DNA of 64,000 nucleotides from CAVSWT01 sp963746735 (GTDB taxonomy: Bacteria > Bacteroidota > Ignavibacteria > Ignavibacteriales > Ignavibacteriaceae). The position numbers and the translations under genes are program-made. A model generated the notes under the pieces. That model was not told where the DNA came from. It did no database searches and worked only from the letters and a program-made list of their open reading frames with translations. Every line of letters begins with the position of its first letter. Position 1 is the stretch's first letter. The stretch spans positions 186,001 to 250,000 of the forward strand of contig CAVVCO010000017.1 in the NCBI GenBank assembly GCA_963746735.1, given 5' to 3'. Below, one piece after another: positions 9,501-17,996 of the stretch.

Positions 9501-10812
9501 CAGCGCCAATGGAGGTAAAGTAGTTTTTTATAAAGAGGGTGTAAACACTCAAAATATTTTTACAGGAGACTTAAATAAAAACGGAGTGACAGAAATTGGA
9601 TTGCAGCTTCCCGATAAATTCAAGTTTTATGAATTTGGTGAATCAAATAAAGCATTAATTCCAACTAATATTTCAGGATATAGCATCGATTCTTCAAATA
9701 TAAGAATTAGTTGGAATGGTGTAGGACAGAAGTATTTTATTTATAAAGGAAAATCAGAACAGAATATTTCTCTCTATGATTCTACAACACAAACATTTTA
9801 TGCGGATAAAAATGTTTCAGCTAAAATAAATTACTATTATAAACTGCAATCCTTTAATCAAAACAAACAAAATTCTTTATCTGATTTAACTTCAGCAATA
9901 AAAATATATTCTCATGAGCCAGCACAAGTTGTGAGCATTAAAAATCAATCACGTTCTACTTTATTGGTGACTTTCTCAGAACTTGTTAATAACACTATAG
10001 AGAATCTGCAATCATTCCAGGTGATGAATTTAGGTTTCCCTAATTCCATTTCCGCAGCTTCCCAAAATTCATATTTACTCACATTTAAAAATGTGCTGCC
10101 GGCAGGGATACATCAATTAATAGTAAATAATATTAAAGACTATTATGGCTCGCCAATTCTTGCTGATACAATAAATTTTAATATTGATTCTACGTTAAGC
10201 GCAAATCAATTTTTTATTGTCTCTCATTCAATACTTAATCCATTTGAAATAAAAGTAACATTCAATCTTGATGCAGATGAAGCAACTGCAACCGATATTA
10301 ATAATTATGTATTTAATCCATCTAATAATATTTCTAAGATTGAAATAGATCCTTCGGATAAAAAAACAATTTATATCAATTTAGATAAAACAAAACCAGT
10401 TGGCGCAATAGGGAGGGAGTACCGATTAAGACTTGAAAATATTTTATCTTCAACCACGTCGGGAAATATTAAAATTAATTCTGGTGCCGGTAGTTATATA
10501 ATTCTAACAGATTATGCCGAAAATTTATCTGGAGTTTATGTTTATCCCAATCCAGTACGTATTACTGATGGAAACCAAAAATTAATGTTTGCTAATCTTC
10601 CGAAAAAAGCAAAAATTGTTATATTTAAACTAACAGGTGAGCAAGTTAATGAAATTGAAGAATCAAATGGAGACGGTGGCGTTGATTTCAATTTAAAAGA
10701 TAAAAATGGAAACGAAATTAGCAGTGGAATTTACATATATAGAATTGTTAGATTAGACGCTGATAACAATGAAGTTGAAGAAAAACTTGGTAAATTTGCA
10801 GTTATAAAATGA
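6529..10812 (+). CDS. Secreted subtilisin-like serine protease with FG-GAP repeats and type IX sorting domain
   Basis: The reading frame is open further upstream, but I choose the ATG at 6529: it follows AAGG, overlaps the purF stop and begins a clear signal peptide (MKFKLLKLFLIFIF, with predicted cleavage near YSQ). The 1427-residue protein has an inhibitor-like propeptide (to about 125) and a peptidase S8 domain with Asp157 (VIDTGID), His241 (FHATAVAGV, not the usual GTHVAG) and Ser393 (SGTSFSAPHV). Two beta-sandwich regions follow, then about five FG-GAP/VCBS-like calcium repeats (DLNGDGIKE, DFDGDGIDE, DIDNDGKDE) at roughly 730-1025 and fibronectin/Ig-like modules. The last 95 residues (YVYPNP to GIYIYRIV) are a type IX secretion sorting domain, so it should reach the cell surface or medium. 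The pgsA start overlaps its stop. Confidence 0.92.
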   Translation: MKFKLLKLFLIFIFTANIIYSQSTFFIKYKNDVDKNSIESKIQTQSIIPQTALKILNKPLNLKTEISHFANNLGSEDENLSRIIKVNTNVTMSIEEFSQLFKDDPSIEYIEPSHTYKVDYTPNDSLLNQQWALEKIKAFDAWNITQGSDSIVIGVIDTGIDFLHPDLKNHIWHNKGEMGTDKNGNDKRTNGIDDDGNGFIDDWQGWDFVDRVGFPFDTVGGDFLTWDNYPFDPVPGNAGFHATAVAGVIGAESNNSSGISGVMPKVNLLNLRAFDNSGNGEEDDAAAAILYAVKMGAKVINMSFGDNTFSYILRDVIRYAYSKNVVLVGSSGNTNDTELHYPSGYPEVISVGNSTKEDFLTGTYGSTLDLVAPGTDILTTDLNGKYNEYSGTSFSAPHVSAAAGLLLSLGNFTNEEVKQIIKSTCDDVGETGWDIRSGAGRLNLYKAVSSLAPAKIKINYPSQDFSTNQDTLNINLTVMSPYFVSYSLYLGDGLNTDQWTSLLTDVKYQIFNDSSYKLDLIGLAEGAYTLRLLVQMINGNTTEERINFYVERTAPEVELVGAGPVYYGDKSTIVGELYTNQKSITKMFYRKVGDQNFNYITLDGFSTNNEFVKQLHYGFIPKQIIQPNTNYEIYFEAENLAGLTTQLKDGNNYFQFKTDDVPSIIPYKELPYSLPNGTIYAKPVNFLSNSSNEILFDKEQDSDSTNVNYTLYYLLNDSLVENNSVKNKIPIYAGDLNNNGKEDLISILYPSSYIDEQIQTSTFNLESKLTVNLSKDTSFYPALAMDFGGDGNTEILSNYYSTMPTIWKVNNNFSISKIDSLPNYSFISSYDSSSSGESVNKFGLNSFTVADLNGDGIKEIWMVDFDGDLISYKILTNPLRFERGDSLITQLFETSSNKIIASGDFDGDGIDEIAVLFQTNSIAPNFWLKILNFKNDKPNILYEKLFLDQSAEFAGFNFNKVFQSLRFADIDNDGKDELILNIFPYAYIIKSSANGGKVVFYKEGVNTQNIFTGDLNKNGVTEIGLQLPDKFKFYEFGESNKALIPTNISGYSIDSSNIRISWNGVGQKYFIYKGKSEQNISLYDSTTQTFYADKNVSAKINYYYKLQSFNQNKQNSLSDLTSAIKIYSHEPAQVVSIKNQSRSTLLVTFSELVNNTIENLQSFQVMNLGFPNSISAASQNSYLLTFKNVLPAGIHQLIVNNIKDYYGSPILADTINFNIDSTLSANQFFIVSHSILNPFEIKVTFNLDADEATATDINNYVFNPSNNISKIEIDPSDKKTIYINLDKTKPVGAIGREYRLRLENILSSTTSGNIKINSGAGSYIILTDYAENLSGVYVYPNPVRITDGNQKLMFANLPKKAKIVIFKLTGEQVNEIEESNGDGGVDFNLKDKNGNEISSGIYIYRIVRLDADNNEVEEKLGKFAVIK

Positions 10813-11381
10813 TAATTAATCCAAAAGAAATATATACAAAATCGAACTTATTAAGTTTCTTAAGGCTGCTTCTGGTAATTCCATTTTGGATTTTGTTAGA
10901 TAATTTTAGCAGTCCGGGAATAAGATATTTTACTTTTGCTCTTTGCATCTTTGGTGCAATCACAGATATGCTTGACGGATATCTGGCTAGAAAATTTAAT
11001 GAAGTTACTGAGCTTGGAAAAATTATAGATCCTTTAGCAGACAAAATTGTTATTGGTGTAATAATATTAAAACTTTATCTAATCGGGATTATCCCAGAGT
11101 ATTATTTTATAATGATAGTAGGGAGAGATATATTGATATTTCTTGGCGGTATTTTTATCACTAATAAAATTAAGAGAGTTCTTCCATCAAACATGCTTGG
11201 TAAAATTACAGTGATAAATATAGGCATTGTAATAATGCTTTTTATTTTAAGAGTCGATACTACGAATTTAATATTTAAAATGATATATGGATTGAGCATA
11301 GTATTAATTTTTGTATCTCTAATCGGATATATTATTAGAGCAATTGAATTTTTAAGGCAGAAAGAATATGAATCTATTTAA
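10809..11381 (+). CDS. pgsA: CDP-diacylglycerol--glycerol-3-phosphate 3-phosphatidyltransferase
   Basis: This 190-residue inner-membrane enzyme transfers phosphatidyl from CDP-diacylglycerol to glycerol-3-phosphate in phosphatidylglycerol synthesis. The CDP-alcohol phosphotransferase signature is complete, DGYLARKFNEVTELGKIIDPLAD, spaced D-G-x2-A-R-x8-G-x3-D-x3-D at about residues 52-74. Four or five hydrophobic helices surround it. Its ATG overlaps the protease stop and its end overlaps ftsY by 14 bases, so the three are probably co-transcribed. Another CDP-alcohol acceptor is possible, but length and motif fit PgsA best. Confidence 0.9.
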   Translation: MIINPKEIYTKSNLLSFLRLLLVIPFWILLDNFSSPGIRYFTFALCIFGAITDMLDGYLARKFNEVTELGKIIDPLADKIVIGVIILKLYLIGIIPEYYFIMIVGRDILIFLGGIFITNKIKRVLPSNMLGKITVINIGIVIMLFILRVDTTNLIFKMIYGLSIVLIFVSLIGYIIRAIEFLRQKEYESI

Positions 11382-12312
11382 TAATTTAAATTTTGATAAA
11401 TTAAAAAACGGGCTGTCTAAAACTAGAAGTAAAATTGTAAATTCAATTAATGAAGCAATTACAGGCAAAGCCGTTGTGGATGATAAAACTCTTGACGAGC
11501 TTGAAGAAATCTTAGTTTCTTCAGATATAGGTTTTGATATTTCTGAAAAAATAATTGAACAAGCACGGCAAACATATAAAACAGAAAAAGATCGCGAGAA
11601 TATTAAGCTTGTTGAATATGTTAAAAAAGAATTGGAAAAAGTTTTTGATGAAAATGAAGATTCAAAAAATAATGAAATTAACATAGAGGAATTTAAGCCT
11701 TATGTAATTCTTGTAGTAGGAATAAACGGAGCAGGGAAGACAACTACAATTGGAAAACTGGCAAATAACTTTAAAAAAAGCGGATTAAAGGTTATTGTTG
11801 GTGCAGCAGATACGTTTAGAGCAGCAGCAAATGAACAGCTTGAGATTTGGGCTCAAAGGGCTGGTGTTGATATCATTCAAAAGGATAAAGGCTCTGACCC
11901 TTCCGCTGTTGCTTTTGAGACTGTTCAAAAAGCCATTAAAGAAAAATATGATATTGTGCTTATTGATACTGCCGGAAGACTTCACAACAAAAGTCATTTA
12001 ATGGATGAGTTGCATAAAATAAAAAGAGTAATAAATAAACTATTAGAATATGCTCCCAATGAAACTTATTTAGTTTTAGATGGTAATACTGGACAGAATG
12101 CTTTAATACAGGCACAAGAGTTTTCAAAAGTTACAGATATTTCCGGATTAATCATTACTAAACTTGATGGCACAGCAAAAGGCGGCGCTATTTTTCAGAT
12201 ATGTTCAAAACAAAAAATTCCAGTTAAATATATTGGCGTTGGTGAAAGCATAGATGATTTACAAACTTTTAATCCAGAGCTATTTGTGTCTGCTTTATTT
12301 GAAACGAATTAG
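11368..12312 (+). CDS. ftsY: Signal recognition particle receptor FtsY
   Basis: FtsY is the GTPase that docks SRP-ribosome complexes at the inner membrane for co-translational insertion. The 314-residue protein has a helical N domain (about 1-105) and a G domain with G1 loop GINGAGKT (118-125), the insertion-box region DTFRAAANEQL, G3 DTAGR and G4 TKLDGTAKGG. The long acidic A domain of enterobacterial FtsY is absent, as in many other phyla. It overlaps pgsA by 14 bases, and the small tail-anchored protein follows after 11 bases. Confidence 0.96.
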   Translation: MNLFNNLNFDKLKNGLSKTRSKIVNSINEAITGKAVVDDKTLDELEEILVSSDIGFDISEKIIEQARQTYKTEKDRENIKLVEYVKKELEKVFDENEDSKNNEINIEEFKPYVILVVGINGAGKTTTIGKLANNFKKSGLKVIVGAADTFRAAANEQLEIWAQRAGVDIIQKDKGSDPSAVAFETVQKAIKEKYDIVLIDTAGRLHNKSHLMDELHKIKRVINKLLEYAPNETYLVLDGNTGQNALIQAQEFSKVTDISGLIITKLDGTAKGGAIFQICSKQKIPVKYIGVGESIDDLQTFNPELFVSALFETN

Positions 12313-12323
12313 GAATTAAAATT

Positions 12324-12531
12324 ATGTTTATGAAAAGACCAAATCATAGAGTATTTGATTATCCGGCGAGATTTTACAAACCTGAAACTGATGAAAAGGA
12401 AAAACGGAAAAAAAAATTAGGCTTTAGCGCTCAAAGGAAAGTTGATAAAGAGGAAAAAAAGTCCGTTTATTTGGGGGATATATATAATAATTGTGGTTTT
12501 TGTTTATTTGAAATTATCTCATCTAATTTAA
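12324..12531 (+). CDS. Small C-terminally anchored protein (one frameshift)
   Basis: As written the frame runs on to 12593, but its last 45 residues look like noise. Removing one A from the seven-A run at 12454-12460 gives a 68-residue protein: a basic, proline-containing N-terminal half (RPNHRVFDYPARFYKPETDE and a Lys-rich stretch) followed by one membrane helix, FIWGIYIIIVVFVYL, and a stop at 12529-12531. That architecture, a charged cytoplasmic segment with a C-terminal anchor, is more convincing than the uncorrected frame. It follows ftsY by 11 bases. I do not recognise a family with certainty, and the role is unknown. Confidence 0.6.
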
Positions 12532-12589
12532 GAACAATAATTATTAGTTTACATAATATACATTATCGGACATTTACTATAGTAATCAA

Positions 12590-14701
12590 TTAATGTATGC
12601 TTTCTATAAATATTTCAAGTTTTTCATCATTCCCAAATACCACCAGCCTATCTGCATTTTTTAATTTATAGTTTGGGTCCGGAGTTATTATTGTGGGTTC
12701 ACTTTTTTGATCGTATATATCTTTTATGTGCTTGATCATTAAAACTTCTAGACCATAATTATTTCTCAATTTTATTTCAGCTAAAGTTTTACCTAAAAAT
12801 ATATTAGGAACATGAACTTCGATAATTGAATATCCATCAGCAACTTTTGTGGGAGTTGATTTATCCAGTGTTTTTAATTCCTTAGCCAATCCACTTGCTA
12901 AGTTTTCTTTTAGAGTTTCGCGGTTATATATCGATAATACTTTTTGTCTTGTGATTGCTCCTAAAACTTCTTTGGGATCATTTGAATTGACAACCGGAAA
13001 TTGATCTAAATTTAATTTACCGAATAGATTAAGCACATAATCTAAATCATCATCAGTTTTAACAATGGTTATGGATGGATTCGCTATATCTCTTGCTACT
13101 ATAACGTCTTTCACGATTTCATATTCTGTTATTATTGGCCTTAATTCATTTTCGGTTATAATTCCGGAAAGTTCATTTTGATTATTAACAGTATAGAAAG
13201 AGCTATTTGGACTTTCAATTAACTTTCCCATCAATTGCGGAAGACCCATTTCTTCATTAATTAAATCTATCTTTTCTAAATCTACATCATTAACGAATAC
13301 AGAATTAAGTATATTTGCTTCTCTACCTTCAGATAGTCTAAAACCTTCAGCTTCTAAATGTTTTTCCTGAACTGAACCTCGTAAAGCTATTTGTACAAAC
13401 ATAGTACTGATGATTACTGCAAGCATTAATGGAAGTATAAATGAATAGTTCTGAGTCATTTCAAATATTATTAGTATAGCTGAAATAGGAATTGTATTCA
13501 CACCACCAAGCATCGCTCCCATTCCGACTAGAACCATAGTGGTTGGATCTATATTTAATCCCCAAACAGTATTGACAATTAATGCGAAAAGATAGCCAAA
13601 ACATGCTCCAATATATAATGAGGGAGCAAATAATCCGCCAAACCCACCTGAATATAAAATTAACGGAACTAAAATGAATTTCAGAACCATTAAAACCAAA
13701 ACAACATGCCAGGCAAGAGAACTTGCTAGAATTTCATTTATTGCCCAATAACCTATACCAAAAATCTCTTTATAAAAATATCCGCTAATTCCAACTAAAA
13801 GCCCTACAACAATCATTGCAGCCCATTGCGGAATTTTCTTGCTATATATTTTATTCCTGAAAAATAATTGAACGTGATTCGAATATCTTATAAAAAGAAC
13901 TGAAAGAAGGCCTGAAAAAACTCCTAAAATTGCAAACAAATATAAGTGAGAATAATTTACTGGGCCAGCAAGATGAAATTGAAATACCGATTCATTGCCT
14001 AATAGAATTCTAGATACCGCACTGGCAGTTACAGAAGCTAATATTAATGCCGAAAAAGTTGGCGTGTGAAAATCATTTAATAAAATAATTTCAAGCGCAA
14101 AGAATACTCCCCCTAAAGGTGAATTAAATATAGCTGATATTGCAGCACCTGCACCTGCAGCAGTAAATATTCTAATTCTTTCATCTGATAGACTGAGAAA
14201 ACTTCCCAACCTGCTTGCAACACCGCCTCCTAACTGAGCTGCAGGGCCTTCAGGACCTACTGTACCACCTGAACCAATACAAACAACAGGGGCAATAAAA
14301 TGAAATATGGTAGTCTTTAATGGTATATATCCTCCCCTTAAAGCAACAGCTTTAATCACTTCAGAAACACCTTTATGTTTCGCAGTATCAGGGGCAGCAA
14401 TTATCATTATAGCTTGTATTAACATACCAATTGCAGGAATTACTACAACAGCAGCTGCTCCTAAAAAGAATAAACCTTCAGCGGTTTGCTCAAAAAATAT
14501 CCGATTAAAAAATTCTATTGAATTGTGAAAAAATACGGCGGCCAATCCAACAATAATTCCAATTATTACTGAGAAAATTGTGAATGTAGTATAATCCGGT
14601 AAAGAGAGTTTAGCTAATTTCTTTTGTAAATCTCTTTTAATGTTTCTTGATTTTATAAATAATTTTAAGAATTGTCTGTTTTTATCGTCTTTCAATTTCA
14701 A
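12590..14701 (-). CDS. ClC-family chloride channel/transporter with CBS and TrkA-C domains
   Basis: This 703-residue inner-membrane protein has about ten to twelve hydrophobic segments across residues 35-450. They contain the ClC selectivity motifs GSGGTVGPEGP, whose Glu matches the gating/proton-coupling residue, GGFGGLFAPSLYIGA and GAMLGGVNTIPISAI. The soluble C-terminal part holds a CBS pair (about 480-600) for nucleotide sensing, then a TrkA-C-like RCK domain (about 625-703, from GYSIIEVHVP to RLVVFGNDEKL). It may be a channel or a Cl-/H+ exchanger; the glutamate favours exchange. It converges with the ftsY run and lies nine bases after hbd on the minus strand. Confidence 0.92.
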   Translation of the reverse strand: MKLKDDKNRQFLKLFIKSRNIKRDLQKKLAKLSLPDYTTFTIFSVIIGIIVGLAAVFFHNSIEFFNRIFFEQTAEGLFFLGAAAVVVIPAIGMLIQAIMIIAAPDTAKHKGVSEVIKAVALRGGYIPLKTTIFHFIAPVVCIGSGGTVGPEGPAAQLGGGVASRLGSFLSLSDERIRIFTAAGAGAAISAIFNSPLGGVFFALEIILLNDFHTPTFSALILASVTASAVSRILLGNESVFQFHLAGPVNYSHLYLFAILGVFSGLLSVLFIRYSNHVQLFFRNKIYSKKIPQWAAMIVVGLLVGISGYFYKEIFGIGYWAINEILASSLAWHVVLVLMVLKFILVPLILYSGGFGGLFAPSLYIGACFGYLFALIVNTVWGLNIDPTTMVLVGMGAMLGGVNTIPISAILIIFEMTQNYSFILPLMLAVIISTMFVQIALRGSVQEKHLEAEGFRLSEGREANILNSVFVNDVDLEKIDLINEEMGLPQLMGKLIESPNSSFYTVNNQNELSGIITENELRPIITEYEIVKDVIVARDIANPSITIVKTDDDLDYVLNLFGKLNLDQFPVVNSNDPKEVLGAITRQKVLSIYNRETLKENLASGLAKELKTLDKSTPTKVADGYSIIEVHVPNIFLGKTLAEIKLRNNYGLEVLMIKHIKDIYDQKSEPTIITPDPNYKLKNADRLVVFGNDEKLEIFIESIH

Positions 14702-14710
14702 TCTACATAA

Positions 14711-15559
14711 TTAATATTTGAAAAATCCTTCCCCGGTTTTTCTGCCTAATTTATTTGCAGCAACCATTTTTTTTAATAAAGGACAAGGTCTGTACTTTGT
14801 ATCATTAAATCCGTTGTAGAGTACTTCCAAAATTGCTATGCATACATCTAATCCAATGAAATCAGCCAAAGTTAATGGACCCATAGGATGATTCATTCCT
14901 AGCTTCATAACCGTATCAATATCTTCTGCGGAAGCAACCCCTTCAAATAAAGCAAATACAGCTTCATTTATCATTGGCATTAAAATTCTATTCGAAATAA
15001 AACCCGGGTAATCAAAAACTTCAACTGGAGTTTTATCTAATCTTAAAGATAAATCACTAATAGTTTTGAAGGTTTCATCACTTGTTGAATAGCCGCGAAT
15101 AACTTCAACCAATTTCATTACTGGAACAGGATTCATAAAATGCATACCAATAAATTTTTCTGGCCGATGATTCTTTGCTAATTCTGTAATTGAAATTGAT
15201 GAAGTATTTGAGGCAAAAATAGAATCTTTTTTAATTATATCTTCTAACATATTAAATATTTTAATCTTAGCTTCTTTATTCTCATAAATTGCTTCTATAA
15301 CTAAATCACTATTCTTGGGTATATTTTTTACTTCAATCACCGGGATTATGTGATTTAGAATTTCGATTTTTTCCTCAGATGATACTATTCCCTTTTTCAC
15401 TTGCCTATCTAAATTTTTATCAATAGTTGAAATAGCTTTATCAACCAGTTCTTTGTTCATTTCAACAAGATTAACTTTGAATTTTTTTGAGGCAAAAACA
15501 TGAGCAATACCATTGCCCATTGTTCCACCGCCGATTACTGATACTTCTTTTATATCCAT
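14711..15559 (-). CDS. hbd: 3-hydroxybutyryl-CoA dehydrogenase
   Basis: This NAD(P)-dependent enzyme interconverts acetoacetyl-CoA and 3-hydroxybutyryl-CoA. At 282 residues it has the usual length of stand-alone Hbd. The Rossmann loop VIGGGTMGNGIAHVFA lies at residues 8-23. The catalytic region is IGMHFMNPVPVMKLVEVIRG with His at about 139, and the C-terminal helical domain carries NHPMGPLTLADFIGLD. It begins seven bases downstream of the thiolase gene, so the pair forms an acyl-CoA module acting in beta-oxidation or butyrate-type metabolism. Direction cannot be told from sequence. Confidence 0.95.
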   Translation of the reverse strand: MDIKEVSVIGGGTMGNGIAHVFASKKFKVNLVEMNKELVDKAISTIDKNLDRQVKKGIVSSEEKIEILNHIIPVIEVKNIPKNSDLVIEAIYENKEAKIKIFNMLEDIIKKDSIFASNTSSISITELAKNHRPEKFIGMHFMNPVPVMKLVEVIRGYSTSDETFKTISDLSLRLDKTPVEVFDYPGFISNRILMPMINEAVFALFEGVASAEDIDTVMKLGMNHPMGPLTLADFIGLDVCIAILEVLYNGFNDTKYRPCPLLKKMVAANKLGRKTGEGFFKY

Positions 15560-15565
15560 TTTATA

Positions 15566-16747
15566 TTAACTTTTATAATTTTTAACTATTACCGCAGAAG
15601 CTTCTCCCCCACCGATACAAAGTGAAGCTAGTCCATAGGTTAAATTTTTCTTCTTCATTTCATGAATTAACGTTACTAAAATTCTTGCTCCGCTTGCACC
15701 AATCGGATGTCCTAAAGCTATCGCACCGCCATTAACATTTACTTTAGAATCATCTAAATTAAGTAATTTATTTACAGCCAACGAGACAACCGCAAAAGCC
15801 TCATTGATCTCAAAAATATCTATATCTTTGGTTTTCATGTTTGCTTTTTTCAAGACTTTACTTATAGCATCTGCCGGTGCAGTTGTAAATTCTATTGGTG
15901 CTTTTGCTGCAGAGCTTTGAGCAACAATTTCAACTAATGGTTCAAGCTTTAATTCCTTTGCTTTTTCTTCTGACATAATTAATAATGCTGCGGCTCCATC
16001 ATTTACACTTGAGGCATTTGCAGCTGTTACAACCCCATCTTTTTCAAATGCCGGTTTAAGATTTGGGATTTTTTCAAATTTAACTTTTGAGGGTTCTTCA
16101 TCATCTTCAACAAAAATTTCACCCGTTTTTGTTCTAATTGGAACTTCTACAATTTCCTCTTTAAATCTTTTATTTTTTTGAGCATCCAAAGCTTTTTTAT
16201 AGGAATTAATTGCAAATTCATCTAGCTGTTGCCTAGTAAAAGAAAATTTTCTTGCACAATCTTCAGCGCAGCTGCCCATGTGAAAATTATTATAAACATC
16301 CCACAAACCATCGACAACCATCGAATCGATAATTTCACCATTACCCATTTTATATCCGAACCTTGCTTTAGTCATAACATAAGGGGCATTGCTCATACTT
16401 TCCTGGCCGCCAGCTATGATAATATCAGCATCATTTAATAAAATTGCTTGATGAGCAAGCATTACGGCCTTCAGGCCACTTCCACACATTTTATTAATTG
16501 TTAAGCATTCCGTTTTGTCAGGTAGTCCGGCGAAAATAGCAGCTTGTCTTCCAGGTGCTTGTCCTAACCCAGCAGTTAAAACATTTCCCATAATAACTTC
16601 ATCAATTAAATTCACATCAAGTTTTGATTCCTCTATTAAAGATTTAATTGCTATGCTGCCAAGCTGTGGTGCGCTTAAAGAAGAAATAGCTCCGCCAAAT
16701 GATCCAATGGGAGTTCTTTTGGCAGATGTAATTACAACTTTCCGCAT
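15566..16747 (-). CDS. Acetyl-CoA acetyltransferase (thiolase)
   Basis: This thiolase condenses two acetyl-CoA or cleaves acetoacetyl-CoA. The 393-residue protein has the acyl-accepting Cys88 in NKMCGSGLKAV, His347 in GHPIGASGAR and the second catalytic cysteine (Cys377) in CIGGGEASAV. The motif NEAFAV is also intact. AAAGGTG precedes the ATG. It is the first gene of a pair with hbd, seven bases apart. Length and motifs fit the short-chain biosynthetic/acetoacetyl class (AtoB/ThlA/PhaA) better than the long-chain FadA class. Confidence 0.95.
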   Translation of the reverse strand: MRKVVITSAKRTPIGSFGGAISSLSAPQLGSIAIKSLIEESKLDVNLIDEVIMGNVLTAGLGQAPGRQAAIFAGLPDKTECLTINKMCGSGLKAVMLAHQAILLNDADIIIAGGQESMSNAPYVMTKARFGYKMGNGEIIDSMVVDGLWDVYNNFHMGSCAEDCARKFSFTRQQLDEFAINSYKKALDAQKNKRFKEEIVEVPIRTKTGEIFVEDDEEPSKVKFEKIPNLKPAFEKDGVVTAANASSVNDGAAALLIMSEEKAKELKLEPLVEIVAQSSAAKAPIEFTTAPADAISKVLKKANMKTKDIDIFEINEAFAVVSLAVNKLLNLDDSKVNVNGGAIALGHPIGASGARILVTLIHEMKKKNLTYGLASLCIGGGEASAVIVKNYKS

Positions 16748-16783
16748 TTGATTTCACCTTTTATATAAATGTAAAGGAATAAA

Positions 16784-16791
16784 CAAAAATA
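16784..16791 (-). promoter_or_regulatory. Candidate Bacteroidota-type -7 promoter element for thiolase/hbd
   Basis: On the minus strand TATTTTTG matches the Bacteroidota consensus TAnnTTTG and lies 37 bases before the thiolase ATG. A convincing upstream TTG element at the expected spacing is not seen, so this is only a candidate. Confidence 0.3.
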
Positions 16792-16844
16792 AAGAATTTT
16801 CAAAGAATAATCAGTTGTTTATTTCAATAACGTAAAATAAAATA

Positions 16845-17966
16845 TTATTTAATTTGTTTTGTGAGATTTGCTAATTCAAAAATTGTATTGACAACTACAA
16901 GATTAATATTAACGTTGTTTTGAATCATAGAAGACAATCTATCAAGAGAATAAACACAATTTGTAATTTTAATATCAGGAAATTTTAAATTGAATTTCTC
17001 AATAGTTTCCAGATGTTTTTTAAAATAATAGTCATTTAAATTAAATCTGTGTTTTTGAATATCATTTAACCAAATTATAATCATTTGAATTAGAAGCTTT
17101 ATGGTTTCTACATCACTTTCTGAAATAAGTTGGGAAAATTCTGCTAAGGCTGAATCATATTTTTTCCCAAATGAATATCTTAAAATGAAAATAGTCTTAT
17201 CTAAAAGCAGCTCAAAATCATTTTCAATTAATTTTAATGCCGTTGTTATTGAACCCCCAGAAAATTGTGCAACACTTTCTGATAATTCAGGTTCAATATT
17301 ATAGTAATCAATTAAAATCTTCTTAATGTCTTTATTACTTAGAGGCTGGAAGTTTATTAGCCAGCATCTTGATCTAATTGTCTCCCTAAGTTTTTCAGGA
17401 TATGGAGTAGATATAATAAATATTACACCTTCAGGAGGCTCTTCCAAGTTTTTAAGCAAAGCATTTTGAGCAGCTTCATTCATTAAGTGAGCATCCGAGA
17501 TTAAGACAACACGGTATGCAACATCACTAAAATTTAGTGAAAGAAACTTTTTAATATCTCTTATGCTATTGATTTTAATATTATTTGCTTTTGGAAGAAT
17601 GATTTTATGATAGGGATTTTTGATTTTTACAGATAATTCATCCTTAAATAATTGGATATCATCATCTGATAATTTATCAAAAGGCCCACTATCATCAGTT
17701 TCATTTTTCCCCCTGGGAAGAGGAATAATATACTTTACAAAAGGCTCACTTAAATTGGCAATTGAATTAATTATTTGAGAATTATTTCCCGAAGGATTAA
17801 CATTTTTATTCAATGCTTGAGTAAATCTTATTGCAGTATATTCTTTACCACAGCCCTCTACTCCCTGAAATAAAAACGCATGAGGAATTTTTGAAGATTC
17901 GACAATACTTTTTAATATTTCTTTAACGTAATCCTGGCCGTACAAGCCATTCCAATAATTTTCCAT
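16845..17966 (-). CDS. holB: DNA polymerase III delta' subunit (clamp loader)
   Basis: A 373-residue AAA+ clamp-loader subunit. The N-terminal fold has FQGVEGCGKEYTA in place of a P-loop, where the usual Ser/Thr after GK is Glu, so ATP binding is probably lost as expected for delta'. SRCWLINFQPLS corresponds to the SRC arginine-finger motif, and NEAAQNALLKNLEEPPEG is a strong family signature. The four zinc-binding cysteines seen in many DnaX/HolB proteins are missing. The C-terminal 150 residues are the helical collar domain. A terminator for the upstream gene lies just before its start. Confidence 0.88.
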   Translation of the reverse strand: MENYWNGLYGQDYVKEILKSIVESSKIPHAFLFQGVEGCGKEYTAIRFTQALNKNVNPSGNNSQIINSIANLSEPFVKYIIPLPRGKNETDDSGPFDKLSDDDIQLFKDELSVKIKNPYHKIILPKANNIKINSIRDIKKFLSLNFSDVAYRVVLISDAHLMNEAAQNALLKNLEEPPEGVIFIISTPYPEKLRETIRSRCWLINFQPLSNKDIKKILIDYYNIEPELSESVAQFSGGSITTALKLIENDFELLLDKTIFILRYSFGKKYDSALAEFSQLISESDVETIKLLIQMIIIWLNDIQKHRFNLNDYYFKKHLETIEKFNLKFPDIKITNCVYSLDRLSSMIQNNVNINLVVVNTIFELANLTKQIK

Positions 17967-17969
17967 AGC

Positions 17970-17993
17970 AAAAAAAAGGTGCTTTAAGCACCT
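17970..17993 (-). terminator. Rho-independent terminator after the DUF2795-like gene
   Basis: Read on the minus strand, arms AGGTGCT and AGCACCT enclose a three-base loop and are followed by a run of T. It begins a few bases beyond the stop of the small acidic gene and ends just before the holB ATG, so holB probably has its own promoter or depends on read-through. Confidence 0.8.
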
Positions 17994-17996
17994 ATA

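Noticed and set aside
12532..12589. Bidirectional terminator between the ftsY run and the ClC gene
   Set aside because: No GC-containing hairpin with a T run is present in the AT-rich gap.
12462..12593. C-terminal 45 residues of the uncorrected frame after ftsY
   Set aside because: The sequence is low-complexity and the one-base-corrected frame gives a coherent membrane helix and stop.
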